Shown here one piece after another: positions 48,978 through 58,859 of a DNA stretch of 64,000 bases. Source of the stretch: Phlebiopsis flavidoalba (lineage: Eukaryota > Basidiomycota > Agaricomycetes > Polyporales > Phanerochaetaceae); assembly GCA_035772785.1 (NCBI GenBank), contig JAOCPU010000005.1, positions 434,001 through 498,000 on the forward strand, written 5' to 3'. The position numbers and the translations under genes were made by a program. The notes under the pieces were generated by a model. That model was not told where the DNA came from and did not search any database. It saw nothing but the letters and a program-made list of their open reading frames with translations. The stretch's first letter is position 1. Every line of letters begins with the position of its first letter.

Positions 48978-50340
48978 TCATGGATCGGCCACAACGACCT
49001 CGCCCCGCCCGCGCGGCCGCTGCTCCCCAGACACCCCACACCCATTTTTCCCACACCCCGCTCCTGCGACCAGAATACGAGAAGTACATGGTGCGGCGCG
49101 CCATAGAAGTGCGCCCGGTGTGCTCGACGACGGCCGACTGACGGTTCGCCACCCGTACGTCGCCCTCCTCCTCGCGAACATCCCCGCAGTCTCGCCCGCA
49201 GGACGGCCGCAAACCCCCCGGTCGAAGAATGGATCAAGCGGGGGACGCGCGCGGCGACGGTGAACGACCTCCTGCACGCGCCAGTGCCCCTCACGCGTAC
49301 CAGGCCGACGCCCGTCTTTGCGCTCGCGGCACTCAGCGTGCTCTACCGCCCGAGACACCCTAAACACTTTAGCTTCTGGGGCCGCGACCCCGCGCCCAAG
49401 ACCGCGGCGCGCGTAGAGAAGGTCCTCGGTGAGGTCGCCCTTCGTTGCTGTGTGCGCCCCCGTCTCATGAAACCCGGAGACCGCAAGCCGTGCCCGATCG
49501 ACTCGCACGCGTGGGCTGGCAGGGCACCGCAGAGAGAACCTGTGGGGGCCCTCGACCGGCTCCAGGCGAGCCTGTTCCCGACCAAGAGGATGGGCAAGAA
49601 GGTCGACAACGGCATGCTCCTCCGCAAGCGCAAGGCGCACGCCGCCCGCTGTCGCTGCCGACAGGTGAAGACGCCGCCGAGCCCCTCGCAATGCGCACGC
49701 GCACGGCGGCCAAGGCAGGACGCACCAGCGAGCTCCCGCGCTCCCCACTTCTCCCTACCACAACTCGAAACACCCACCGATGGACAGGAAACGAAGCTCG
49801 CAGCTCATCGAAGACCTCGCGCCCGACCTCGCTTTGGCCCCCGCACCCGACGCTACCACACACCTCCTGAGCCACCCGCCGATACTATCACGTCAGAAGA
49901 AGCAGCCAAGTACGCCAGGCACGCCCGCGAGCGCGCTGCTCTCGCCGTTGTCCAGTGCTGCAGAGGTCGACACACGCCGACCGCCGTGCACGGCCGGCGC
50001 TGACGCTTACGCTGTGCGCGCCCTCGTCGAGCAGCGCGTCGGGGTCGAGTACGGCCGTTGAGTACGAGACGGGCTCCGCGCTGGGGACACGGCTGTGGAG
50101 CCGGATGCGGTTTGATGTCGAGGGCAAGGAGGGCAAGGCGGCCGAGGGTGAAGAGAAGGTGCAGGTGCGCGCGCATGAGCGGGCGCGTGCGGAGGCACCG
50201 CGAAGAAGGCGTTGCACTTGGAGGAGGACGCGGTCTTGATGCCGGTGTTGAAGACTGCGGAGGCGAGGAGGACGCGGCGTGCGCGGCGGTGAGGATTTTT
50301 TTGCTTGCGCTTTTGCGGCTGTCGCGGTAGCATGAAGACA
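48978..50340 (+). CDS. Unrecognised Arg/Ala-rich protein gene
   Basis: No family was recognised. From ATG 48978 the frame gives THFSHTPLLRPEYEKYMVRR and then, in shifted frames, EWIKRGTRAATVNDLL (49225-49275). TPVFALAALSVLYRPR lies at 49308-49355, DPAPKTAARVEKVLGEVAL at 49387-49443, and LFPTKRMGKKVDNGMLLRKR at 49572-49630. It closes with ESV-like and KKALHLEEDAVLMPVLKTAE near 50205-50265, ending close to 50330. The series is protein-like and runs in one direction, with a Ser/Pro-rich middle (PILSRQKKQPSTPGTPAS). Frame changes are too many for introns alone. High G/C keeps all six frames open here, so the call is moderate to weak. Confidence -1.
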
Positions 50341-50439
50341 CTCAGCACGAACCAAATGCCCGCACCAAGGCATCAACCTATAGACGCCGTCGTGTCGCCT
50401 CTGTGCGTCCGTCGTCGCACGCATTTTTGGCTCCAACAG

Positions 50440-50880
50440 TTGTATCGAAACATTCCCATCCCGCACTTTCCTGTATCTTGCTCCATGTATCACCCCATGG
50501 CCATGCGCCAAACCCCACACACCCACGCCATCCCACGCTACCAATCTGTTTCTTGGTTATCTCTCTCCATTTTCCCATTTTTCTTTATCTGCATGGGTTT
50601 TTTTCGGTTTGCATCGTGTCGTGTTTTGTATAATGTGGTGTACACTAATCCTCGGGAGCGTCCGCGCTAGGTGTGCGGGCGCACCGGTCATCTTTATCTC
50701 TTTTTTATCTCCACTTTTCATCTTTTCCTCGATCCTACATCCTCATCCCATCACCCAATCCACTTCCATCCATTTCCACTACATCTCCATCTCCCACTGT
50801 TCATATTCACGCTCACATCCCGGATCTTTTTATTCTCGCATCTTGTCTCTGTACCTGGCACAATACATCGTCTGCATCTG
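50440..50880. other. Strand-asymmetric polypyrimidine stretch
   Basis: About 400 bases of the plus strand are very poor in G. C and T dominate with scattered A, for example ATCCACTTCCATCC and TCTCCATCTCCC near 50760-50790. It lies between the end of the Arg/Ala-rich gene (+) and the end of the aldolase gene (-). It may be a 3' untranslated region, or a promoter for an unannotated plus-strand transcript. Confidence -1.
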
Positions 50881-50952
50881 CACCCGCGTGTTGATTGGAA
50901 TGTCCGGAGGATCTCCAGGGACTTCGTCGCGGCGGCGCGCATTGTATACACC

Positions 50953-52287
50953 TCAGCGAAATAAAAACACGGTAATAATACATGGTATATCCAGATCTTG
51001 TGAACGAACGAACAAACGCGCTCTAAGCCACCTCTCTTCCAGCCTAGTAAACTCCCGACACCTCATTGGCTCGCAGGCACCTTCCCACTCAGCCTCCCGC
51101 TCCGCCGCCACCAGCGCCCTGCACATGCTCGTGCGCCCAGAGCGCGTCGACGGCAGCAGGCGGAGTGGGGAGCACCAGCGGGCGCCGCGGCGCGCCGCCG
51201 TACCCGTACAGCTTCTCCAGCAGCGCCTTCGTCCCCGCGATGCCCGCCTTTGCGATCGTCGCGTCCCCCGCGCGCGACGACGGCCCTGGAGCGCCTGCGC
51301 CTGGGCGAGCGCGGCGCGGTCGGTCACGCTCGCGCTCGCGAGCTGGAAGAGCGTCGCGCAGGCGTGCGGCGCGACGTTCGCGAGGCCGATGATGGCGCGC
51401 CGTGCCCGTTGGCGAAGGCCCCCGGGACGATGAAGTCGGCGAAGCCGCCGAGCACGATCAGGAAAGGGCGCGTGCGGGTTTGTGCGCGGGTGGGTTTCGG
51501 GGCGAAGGAGGGGGCCGAGACGGTTTTGGCGATGCGGGTCAGTTTGCCAAACGTTGCCGCAGCTGCGAAGGGTGTGTGTTAGTTGGTGGAGGAGCGAGGA
51601 GAGGGAGGGGGCGTACGTGAGTTTTACACCGCAGGTATTTGGGCTCTCGCATGCGATCTCCGTGATGAGGTCCGAGTCAAGGTCGAGACCACCGCTCGCA
51701 CCGGGGTCTGCGGCAAATATGAGTGAGGGCTTGTAAAGCACACGGGAGCGCACGTACAGTTGTAGATTATGACGGGCAATGGACGTCCCTGCAGCGACAT
51801 CCGTGAAGAAACGCTTGAGCGCGGCACGGTCGAGCGCGCCCCGCAAAGTAGCCGCTTGTGATGACGATTACGTAGTCCGCGCCCGCGCTCTTTGCCGCGG
51901 CGCAGAGCTCAAGGGTCTCGCGCGTGCTGCCCGCGCCAGTTCCTGCGATGACAGGCACGTCGGTCAGCCCCGCATCGTCGAGTGCGCGCCGTGCGGTCTG
52001 GATGAATGAGTCGTCGCGCGCTCGCTGTGACTCAGGTGGATCGCCTCGCCCATCGAGCCCGACACGAGCGGGCCGACGCCGGCCGTCGCGAGCCGCACGA
52101 CGTGCGCCGCAAACGACTCGAGATCTACGAGCGGCATTAGAGAATATTTGGCGGCTTGGCGGCGGACGCACCGAGGTCCTCCGTCTCATGGCTGGAAAAA
52201 GGGCCGGGATGGGGGCGTAGATGCCCGGCTTGAGGGCGCGGGTGTGGTTGAGCGGCGCCGTTGGTCCCGTTCGTGTGTCCGTTCATG
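50953..52287 (-). CDS. DapA-family aldolase (dihydrodipicolinate synthase/4-hydroxy-2-oxoglutarate aldolase type)
   Basis: TIM-barrel class I aldolases of this family use a Schiff-base Lys on pyruvate-like substrates. From ATG 52287 (MNGHTNGTNGAAQ) the start is followed by PGPFSSHETEDL. Then come SESAGEA-region remnants, QTARRALDDAGLTDVPVIAG and TGAGSTRETLELCAAAKSAG (about 51890-52000), and ADYVIVITSGYFAG (51840-51885). LPVIIYN, carrying the catalytic Tyr, sits just before a GTACGT donor near 51760. After the intron come GGLDLDSDLITEIACESPNT and CGVKLT, the Schiff-base Lys block, near 51640-51660. The C-terminus has GAIIGLANVAPHACATLFQL (51330-51390) and ends in AEREAE-rich sequence near 51085. 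Intron positions and a few shifts explain the frame changes. Fungi make lysine by the aminoadipate route, so a catabolic or promiscuous aldolase role is likelier than DapA function. Confidence -1.
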
Positions 52288-52289
52288 GC

Positions 52290-53600
52290 AGAGGCTGGTG
52301 TGGAGGAGAGGGCGATCTCGCCATCTCGGACGCGGCACGTCGCTTTAAGAGGGGACGTCCCTCCTCGACGCGGTCCGCACCACGCCGGGCGCGCGGTCCG
52401 AACGGGGCCCCCCGAACCAGCACGTGCTGCGGCCCGCCGCGCCTCCCGTCGCCGGTCCGCGCAGAGGCGGGGCGACACGACCCTCGGCGGCGGGCCCAGC
52501 GATGGCCCGGGTGCAGGGCTGGGAACAAGTCCGCGCCCGGACGCAGTAGCCCCACCTGCGGCGTAGATTTAAATTTGAAGATGCCAATCAGCGTCGCCGT
52601 AGGACTCTATGTGGCCCGGGTGCAGTCCACGACGAGCAGCTTCGTCTGCGACCGCGTCAGACACAGTCACGGCAGCATCAAAGAAGGAGAACATGCTCAC
52701 AAGACACATGCGTACGCGGCAACCCTCTGGCAGTGTGCGCCGCACCGAAGCGAGCTATCGCGAGCGGCCCCAGGGCATGTGCCCCCTCCCAACTCCGGCA
52801 GAACTCAGGGCTGCCCAGGCCGTCCCCGCACCTGCTCCTCTGTCCGCCACATCGCATACGCACCTGTGCCCGCGGGCCCTCTGATACACACGCATAGGTC
52901 AGACGGTCGTCGTTGTCGGGGCGTGCGCGAAAGTGGAAATTTGTTTCCGTACGCCCGTGCCGTTTGATGCGTCCGGCTTGCCGCGCGCGCTCACGCGTGC
53001 CGCCCACTTCGTCTCTTTGGACCTCCCATGGCACACTGCTACGCTTCCTAGCCAAGAAAAAGATCGAACGTCGCACTGAATTGTCTTTGGGATGCTTACT
53101 CGGGCCTTCCTCGGTGACGGCATTAGCAGCTAAAGAGAACGCCGACTTGAGTAAAGAACTCGTAACCGACCATACCATCGCAATTCAAGAAGAACGCCCT
53201 TCAGGTCTTCTCAATATTAAAGCGGAGGACGGCGACCCTACTACATCCCCCTCTTGGGCATCAGCTCATGACGTGTTCCGATGGGCCTGCCATGCAAGGT
53301 CCAAGTGCGTGAAGAGTCTAGTCCGTCCCATGACGACCAGAGTAGGCTCCCACCTTTTTCAGTGACTTGGAGAGAGCCTGACCAACATCCAGGTCACGTA
53401 CACTCGATATCAAAGCAGAAGAGCATCACCTGGTCATCATCCCGATGACGTGTCCCTGAGGCAGTTGCCACACAATGAGGACAAACTGAGTATGGTGCGT
53501 TTTTGGAGCTCACCATGGCCCGTGACAGCAAGAGATGACTCCAGATCTACACAGCTTCACACATCGGAGGTGACATACTCTTCACGTTCTATTCCGCGGC
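52290..53600. other. Stretch without a supported gene
   Basis: The part at 52290-52560 is very G/C-rich with both strands open and probably includes the aldolase promoter. The part at 52600-53370 has a minus-strand frame (52678-53178) and plus frames, none with a motif. No repeats were recognised before the element that begins near 53620. Confidence -1.
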
Positions 53601-53619
53601 GAAAATGCCCAGATTGGGC

Positions 53620-53700
53620 ACGTGGCATCTGTCAAAACGAATCAGGTAAGCGACGACTTCCGATCCTAACAGAGCCAAATAAACTCGCACTACAGTCGGT
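53620..53700 (+). repeat. Short dispersed repeat, copy 1
   Basis: Contains GGTAAGCGACGACTTCCG followed by ATCCTAACAGAGCCAAATA. The same order occurs at 54945-55030 and, in part, at 58775-58850, all in the same orientation, with matching context on both sides (CACGT...GCATC upstream, GTCG-rich downstream). Confidence -1.
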
Positions 53701-54193
53701 ATCGAGACACGAGCGGGAAGACGGAGCGCGAATACAGACGAGCAAAGGGACGTAGCGTGCATCAAGGGGGAAAACCGTTTGTCGTCTCGGCAAAAGGTCG
53801 CCTTTATATACGTTGCGAGTCCACCCATTCCGAACTCTCGGTTCATCGTACAGCGTACTAAGACTGAAAATCGAAGTTCCGTCTATATCGGGCTTAGCAC
53901 AAGAGGCGAAGACCACAAGAAGACAGAAAAAAAACTCAAAGTAAGCAGGCGAATACAGTAGAAGCATACGAGAAAGGAAGGCGGGCCTCATTCTTGATGC
54001 GACTTTGACGTGCGACATTGACAGAGCATGACAGACGGAATGGCGGCACCTCTTTGCGTGCACTAGCCAACTCCGGAAGACGACGGGACGTTCCTTTTTG
54101 CTATCAGCGGGCGGGTCTTCTCATCGAGGATGGTGCGTGCACGGCGGCGTTGACGTCATCTCGAAGCCGTAGCTGGGGAGACGGCGGGTTCGG

Positions 54194-54271
54194 GCGGCGG
54201 GCATGGCGTCATTGCGCTCGTGCGCGCGTCGACACCCGGCAGGTCGCGGGTTCGAACCCTCACGCGACGCA
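54194..54271 (+). tRNA. tRNA-like sequence, anticodon arm degenerate
   Basis: GGCAGGTCGCGGGTTCGAACCC at 54237-54258 is a canonical variable loop, T stem and T loop, including a perfect pol III B box (GGTTCGAACCC). ATGGCGTCATTGCGC at 54203-54217 fits an A box and D arm. A T5 run follows directly. The segment between (CGCGTCGACACCC) is too short or altered to make a normal anticodon arm, so the amino acid cannot be named. A tRNA pseudogene, a damaged tRNA gene, or the head of a SINE are all possible. Confidence -1.
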
Positions 54272-54276
54272 TTTTT
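54272..54276 (+). terminator. T5 run after the tRNA-like sequence
   Basis: Five T bases one base after the last acceptor-like base fit a pol III terminator and favour a tRNA gene over a SINE head. Confidence -1.
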
Positions 54277-54345
54277 GCACCATTTTTGCGCAGGATTTTC
54301 TGGTTCATCTCTTCCACAAGGGTGACGCATGGTGGCGCCCGCTTC

Positions 54346-54374
54346 GCTCTTTTCAGCCTACATTTCAGCCTACA
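54346..54374 (+). repeat. Tandem pair of TTTCAGCCTACA
   Basis: Two exact 12-base copies in a row, about 75 bases downstream of the tRNA-like sequence. Short tandem tails of this kind can mark the 3' end of SINEs, but a chance duplication is also possible. Confidence -1.
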
Positions 54375-54379
54375 TGACA

Positions 54380-54940
54380 TACCGCGACCCTACCTAGATT
54401 GAGGATCACATTGTATCTCGGTTGAACACGGAGGCAAGGTGAGAATTCACACTTGGGCATGTAACTCGTACGCGATCACGATCCTGTCTCAATTCCAGAT
54501 GAGGGTTTACATCCACATCTTCTCAAAATCAAGGGAGGGATAATACAAGCAGGTCCTTCTACTGGGTCCTAGGCATCAATTCATGATACAGTACATCTCG
54601 AAGGACTTGTGGTATATTCCTCAATATCCGTGGAGTATATATCGCTCGGTTGCAGCCAGATCACTATTTGAAGCGGCTTTTACGACTGTTTGACTAACAA
54701 GTAGCTCACATACTGAAATAGGCGGAGGTTACATGGCCAGCCGCCAGCATCAAGTTGATGGCGTCTCCCTTGCGAATTTGCTACACGCAATAACGCAATA
54801 ACGACGGCCATGGTGTGTATCTGAGCTCACCATAATTTGTTGCTGCAAAAAACTGACTATTAATTTGTCCAGGCCATCGGGAGCGTTGTGTTGCCATCGA
54901 AAATAGATAACCTTCGCGTTTTGTCTGGCGAGTGGTAAAC
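54380..54940. other. A/T-richer stretch without a gene
   Basis: No open frame over 60 codons on either strand and no recognised motif. Confidence -1.
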
Positions 54941-54944
54941 ACCC

Positions 54945-55030
54945 GTATTGGACACGTTAGGGCATCAGCAAAATAAGGTAAGCAGCGGCTTCCGCTTCTA
55001 ACAGAGCCAAACAGCGCTTTGAGTCAGTCG
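54945..55030 (+). repeat. Short dispersed repeat, copy 2
   Basis: Contains GGTAAGCAGCGGCTTCCGC then TTCTAACAGAGCCAAAC, followed by TTGAGTCAGTCGCCGCCGAC. It aligns along its length with copies 1 and 3. Confidence -1.
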
Positions 55031-55119
55031 CCGCCGACGAGATGCTCGCTGAAGCCTAAGTACGCGGCTACTACAAGTGTTCTTCACGGGTGGCGTGATA
55101 GTACGTGACAGCCACTACC

Positions 55120-55860
55120 CCGCCTCCGGCAAGCTCAACTAGCCGGACCTGCTCGTAGCTTGGACCTGATATGCGACACCCTCTCATGGACCCAGCACGC
55201 ACGCAACGACGGGGCCTGGCTAGGACTAGGAGGCGACATGACAAGTGCTACCGACAAACGACCACTTGCCTCACTGTCATGGCTGTCTGTATATTGCCAT
55301 TGACATGATCTAGATCCCTTACCGGCGCCCCTCTTTGTTCCATGACTTGGACGCGTGGCTGAGCGAAGCAAGACCCTCAGATGATCCTCGCCGACCCCTG
55401 ACAAGCAGCTGCACACATCCTTCGGCTATCGCCAATCTGAACGAACACAGGTGTGCGGTATGAATGACAAGCTCCCTCTGGTCTTCGCACCCATCTGTCA
55501 GCGAGGTTTCCGACGAGAGGCGCGATAGGCCACGGCGACCACTTGCTGCACCTGGTGATTCTATTTATTTGAGCCGCTCGGAGCTTGGGGACGTGACACT
55601 TTGTCCTGCTATGGACCTGGTGCAAACAAAACTACAGTACTGGTGAAGAGCGCGAGACGCGAAGGAGTAGCCGACGACGACCACTTACCCCACGTTTCAT
55701 GCTGGATATCACACACCATGGCCTAGACTATCGATGCCTGACTTCATTTTGCAAACGAGGCGCGCGTAGAAGAGCCAATCTTTCGCAACGCCTCCCGATC
55801 GACGCTCCGATCCTGGCCAGACAAGCAGCCGCACACACTGCAAACGCGCGCATCACATCA
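55120..55860. repeat. Diverged tandem duplication of about 430 bases
   Basis: Blocks in 55150-55430 recur in 55580-55850 in the same order. AGCTTGG...TGACA/GCGACAC...TATGGACC-like sequence recurs first. Near the ends GATCCTCGCC...GACAAGCAGCTGCACACA (55383-55418) matches GATCCTGGCCAGACAAGCAG and CCGCACACAC (55809-55840). The motif ACGACCACTT also occurs three times. No coding potential was seen, and the duplication sits upstream of the gene at 56117. Confidence -1.
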
Positions 55861-56023
55861 AAATCACCACGACACCTACCCATTGTCCCCCGCCCTTCCG
55901 TTGGCCACGATCAATACAGGCGACAACACCTCTGAAAGAGTGGCACAGCGGCCTGCTTGTCTGACCGCACACCTGCCTTTCTCGGTTAATGGCCTCGCTC
56001 TCGCGCTTGCGTGGGTCCCAATC

Positions 56024-56030
56024 TATAAAA
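56024..56030 (+). promoter_or_regulatory. TATA box of the GFN-repeat gene
   Basis: TATAAAA lies 87 bases before the start codon, followed by a C/A-rich leader that contains no G-rich stretch, a typical highly expressed fungal promoter. Confidence -1.
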
Positions 56031-56116
56031 CCCCCTGCTCACAACCAGGCTCGCCATCCACACATCTCACACTCAAACACTCACCACAAACACCTACAAC
56101 ACACTTGCCATTCAAG

Positions 56117-58480
56117 ATGCAGACCATCGATGAAGCCTTCCAGGACGCGCTCAACGCGCTCCCTACCCTTGCTCGCGCAAGTGGGCTCGACATGATTGAG
56201 CCGGATTGGCTGGTGAGTGCCAGGTTTTGAGTGTGGTTTCCCTGGCGGGGTGCTGAAGTGCTTGCAGGATATTCTGAGAGCTGCTAGTGAGGGAGAGGCT
56301 GCTGCTGCGAACATGGGAAATCCTTCTGCTGCTGGTTTCAACGCTTCTGGCTCTATCTCTGGTTTCAACACATCTGGCTCTATCTCTGGTTTCAACGCAT
56401 CCGGCTCTGTCCCTGGTTTCAACGCATCCGGCTCTGTCCCTGGCTTCAACACATCCGGCTCTACCTCTGGGTTTCAACGCATCCGGCTCTAGCTCTGGTT
56501 TCAACGTGCCTGCCTCTGGTTCCAACATGCCTGCTTACATTTCGACCCTGCCGCTGGCTTTACCGCTAGTACTTCCGGGTTCAATGCCGCTTCTTGGGGT
56601 TCAACGCTTCGCCAATGGGCAACGCCACCTCTGGACTCAACGCTGTCCTCCGGCTTCGACGCTACGCTCGGGTTTAATGTTGCTTCCGGACTCAACGCCG
56701 CCTCTGCCTTTAACGCTTCATCCATCGACAACGCCGCCTCTGGGCTCAACGCTGCCTTTTATCCCAATACTATTTTCTATGGCCACACTCCCACCGCGCC
56801 AATCTTCGAAAACCCGCCCCAAGAAGACACCCTAGATCGCTGCGCCCGGGAACTTGGCATGACTCGGACCGCTCTCGAATACGACTTTCCGACCCCAGAG
56901 GCCCAAGCAATGCTGGCCAGAGAGGTGAAGAATATTCCTGCTCTCGTGGCAATGTGCAACGAAACACAGCCTGGTCCTTCCTTTGAACAATCTACTGAGC
57001 GGGTGAATGGGTTCGCCGCGGGTAACGCCATGTCTATGGCGGCGTACGGTGCTGGAGCCACGCAAGGTTATGCGCAGGGCTCGTATGCGCCTGCGGCGAC
57101 GTAATGGGCATGTCCTCGGGCTCCATGGGAAGCTACTTCCAGGCGGGTCCCTCCTCTTCTGGAGCGTCGTATGGACAATCTTCTCGCGTTACGCAGGACT
57201 ACTACTTCCAAGAGGGTTCATCTACGTCTGCTGCAGCTTTTGGGGGTACTCAGGTGTCATGCAAGACTATCCCTCTGCCGGACCTTCTATGACTACAGCG
57301 ATAGCTTTCCACAACACCCCGTCTGCTGCTGGTGTACAAGGCGTCTTCTCTCTTCTGACCCCTCTTTCTCTGCAAACATGTACAATGAAGCGCGCTGCCC
57401 TTCATGAACGACGACTTTATGGACCTTTTCTCGTCCAACACGGCATTCGGAGCTGGCCAATCCTTCGACGCGATGCCGGGTCCCTCTCTCGAAGACTCCT
57501 TCACGTTCTCCGGAGAGCTTAGTGCTGAACAATCCTCTGCCCCCTTGCCGTCGACTGGTATGCCTACGATCCCCGGCCTCTTCGAAGGCGAAGAGCCTCT
57601 CGACTTGGTGCCAGACGACACTGCGACGGACGACGGTACCTTCTACCCAGGCGGCTCGGACTACAGCTCGGACTCTGACTCTGACTCGGATGACGACGCG
57701 GTTGACTACACGGACACCAACCCCGGAATGATCCTCCGCCTGCGCAAAGCTGCCCCGCCTACGGACACCCCCGAGCCGCGAGGCGACGCCCTGGGTGCGT
57801 ACGCACGCCGGGGAAGAAATCCCTGAGCGCGCGATCCACTCCTTATGCGTCCCGTTCGTCGAGCCCCCACGCAAAGGGACGGTAGCAAACAGCAGCCCTA
57901 CCACACGCGCCTCGACACGCGCTAGTATCCCCTCGGCGAAACTGCGTGCACAATCGCCCTCCACTCCTCTCACTTCACCCACCAAGCCCACCAAGAGCGA
58001 CCGTCCGCCGCGCCCTACTACCCCTGCCGACGCAGCCGCACTCTTCGCCGCCCGTAACCCGCACCGCGCTCGCTGACCCCCGCGACCTACGCGATCCCCG
58101 CAGACAAGCTCTCCGACGTCGTCACCGCGGTCGGGTGGAACGTTCTTACCCCGGGTCAACGTGCTGCCTTCTTGCGGAGGCGTGCTCGCACCTCTCGCCA
58201 CGCACCGCTCTGCCCCCGACCGCGATCGTACCCCCCAGGACGGTCGCGTCTGCGCTGCTGCGCGTCGCCCGCCCGGGCCTGCTGGGTAAGCGCATGGACG
58301 ACGGTACGGGCAAGGAACCGGACTACGCTGGGGCGACAGGCGATGCCTGAGACTGCGGGCGCGGGTGTGGCGATTTGCGCGCCGCATGGAGGGGTACAAG
58401 GTGTTGATGCCGCCGAAGTTTAGTCACGCGGAGAAGGAGCGACTTGGGGAAAGGATGGAGGCGTTGGTTGGAGGAGGATG
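56117..58480 (+). CDS. Unrecognised low-complexity protein with GFNxSGS repeats and an Asp/Ser patch
   Basis: No known family was recognised. Exon 1 (56117-56212) encodes MQTIDEAFQDALNALPTLAR and ends EPDWL at a GTGAGT donor. A 55-base intron ends at CTTGCAG and exon 2 starts at 56268 (DILRAASEGEAAAAN). From 56334 a 27-base unit repeats about six times (GFNASGSIS, GFNTSGSIS, GFNASGSVP and variants). One extra G near 56470 shifts the frame, then weaker GFN/GLN-Ala copies run to 56760. Downstream are ENPPQEDTLDRCARELGMTR, YDFPTPEAQAMLAREVKNIP (56880-56940) and Gly/Ser/Tyr-rich sequence. MDLFSSNTAFGAGQSFDAMP and a DSDSDSDD patch follow near 57670-57700. A conserved-looking end reads PADKLSDVVTAVGWNVLTPG (58100-58160), then YKVLMPPKFSHAEKERLGER (58395-58455). 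Four to six frame breaks. The acidic patch and disordered repeats would suit a nuclear or condensate-forming protein, which is inference. Confidence -1.
56334..56500 (+). repeat. 27-base in-frame tandem repeat (GFNxSGSxx)
   Basis: Six units of 27 bases differing at a few positions, for example GGTTTCAACGCATCCGGC plus TCTGTCCCT. The unit keeps Gly-Phe-Asn and Ser-Gly-Ser, so selection acts or acted on the protein rather than the DNA alone. Confidence -1.
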
Positions 58481-58774
58481 AGGAGGAGGAGCTGGCGCGT
58501 GAGCTGTGATTGTGCCGCTGGGTATGTCTGTGTAGTGTTGAAACCTCCCTGACGATTTGGACCGTGTGTGCTCTGGACCGCTCGATGCTTTCCCTTGAAC
58601 AGATTAGACTGTATGCCTTACCTCTGATCACCTCTATGCCCCTCTGCTTTATGACTTCATCTTATATGCTTATGCTTCTATGCCATATGTAACCTCATGT
58701 TCTCAGTAATCCAATATGCCCTTCTTGAAATTTCTATGGAGTTCCGCACGTTGTACATCAAGCAATGATGGCGC

Positions 58775-58850
58775 TTCAAGCTCAAGCAAATTGGGCAACA
58801 ACAGCTTTTGATCCTAACAGAGCCAAATAGTCCCCGTGCGCTCAAACTTG
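58775..58850 (+). repeat. Short dispersed repeat, copy 3
   Basis: Contains GCTTTTGATCCTAACAGAGC then CAAATA, followed by TTGAGTCGCCCTCAGACGAC. The upstream GGTAAGC block of copies 1 and 2 is degenerate here (GGCAACAACAGC). Confidence -1.
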
Positions 58851-58859
58851 AGTCGCCCT

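Noticed and set aside
48904..49748. Long minus-strand frames opposite the Arg/Ala-rich gene
   Set aside because: They arise from high G/C; their composition (Arg, Gly, Ala) mirrors the plus-strand codons.
52678..53178. Minus-strand frame of 166 codons
   Set aside because: No recognisable motif, Arg/Ser-rich, and overlapped by open plus-strand frames.
57293..58399. Minus-strand frame of 368 codons
   Set aside because: It is antisense to the GFN-repeat gene, Arg/Val/Gly-rich, and has no family feature; the plus strand carries introns and conserved blocks.
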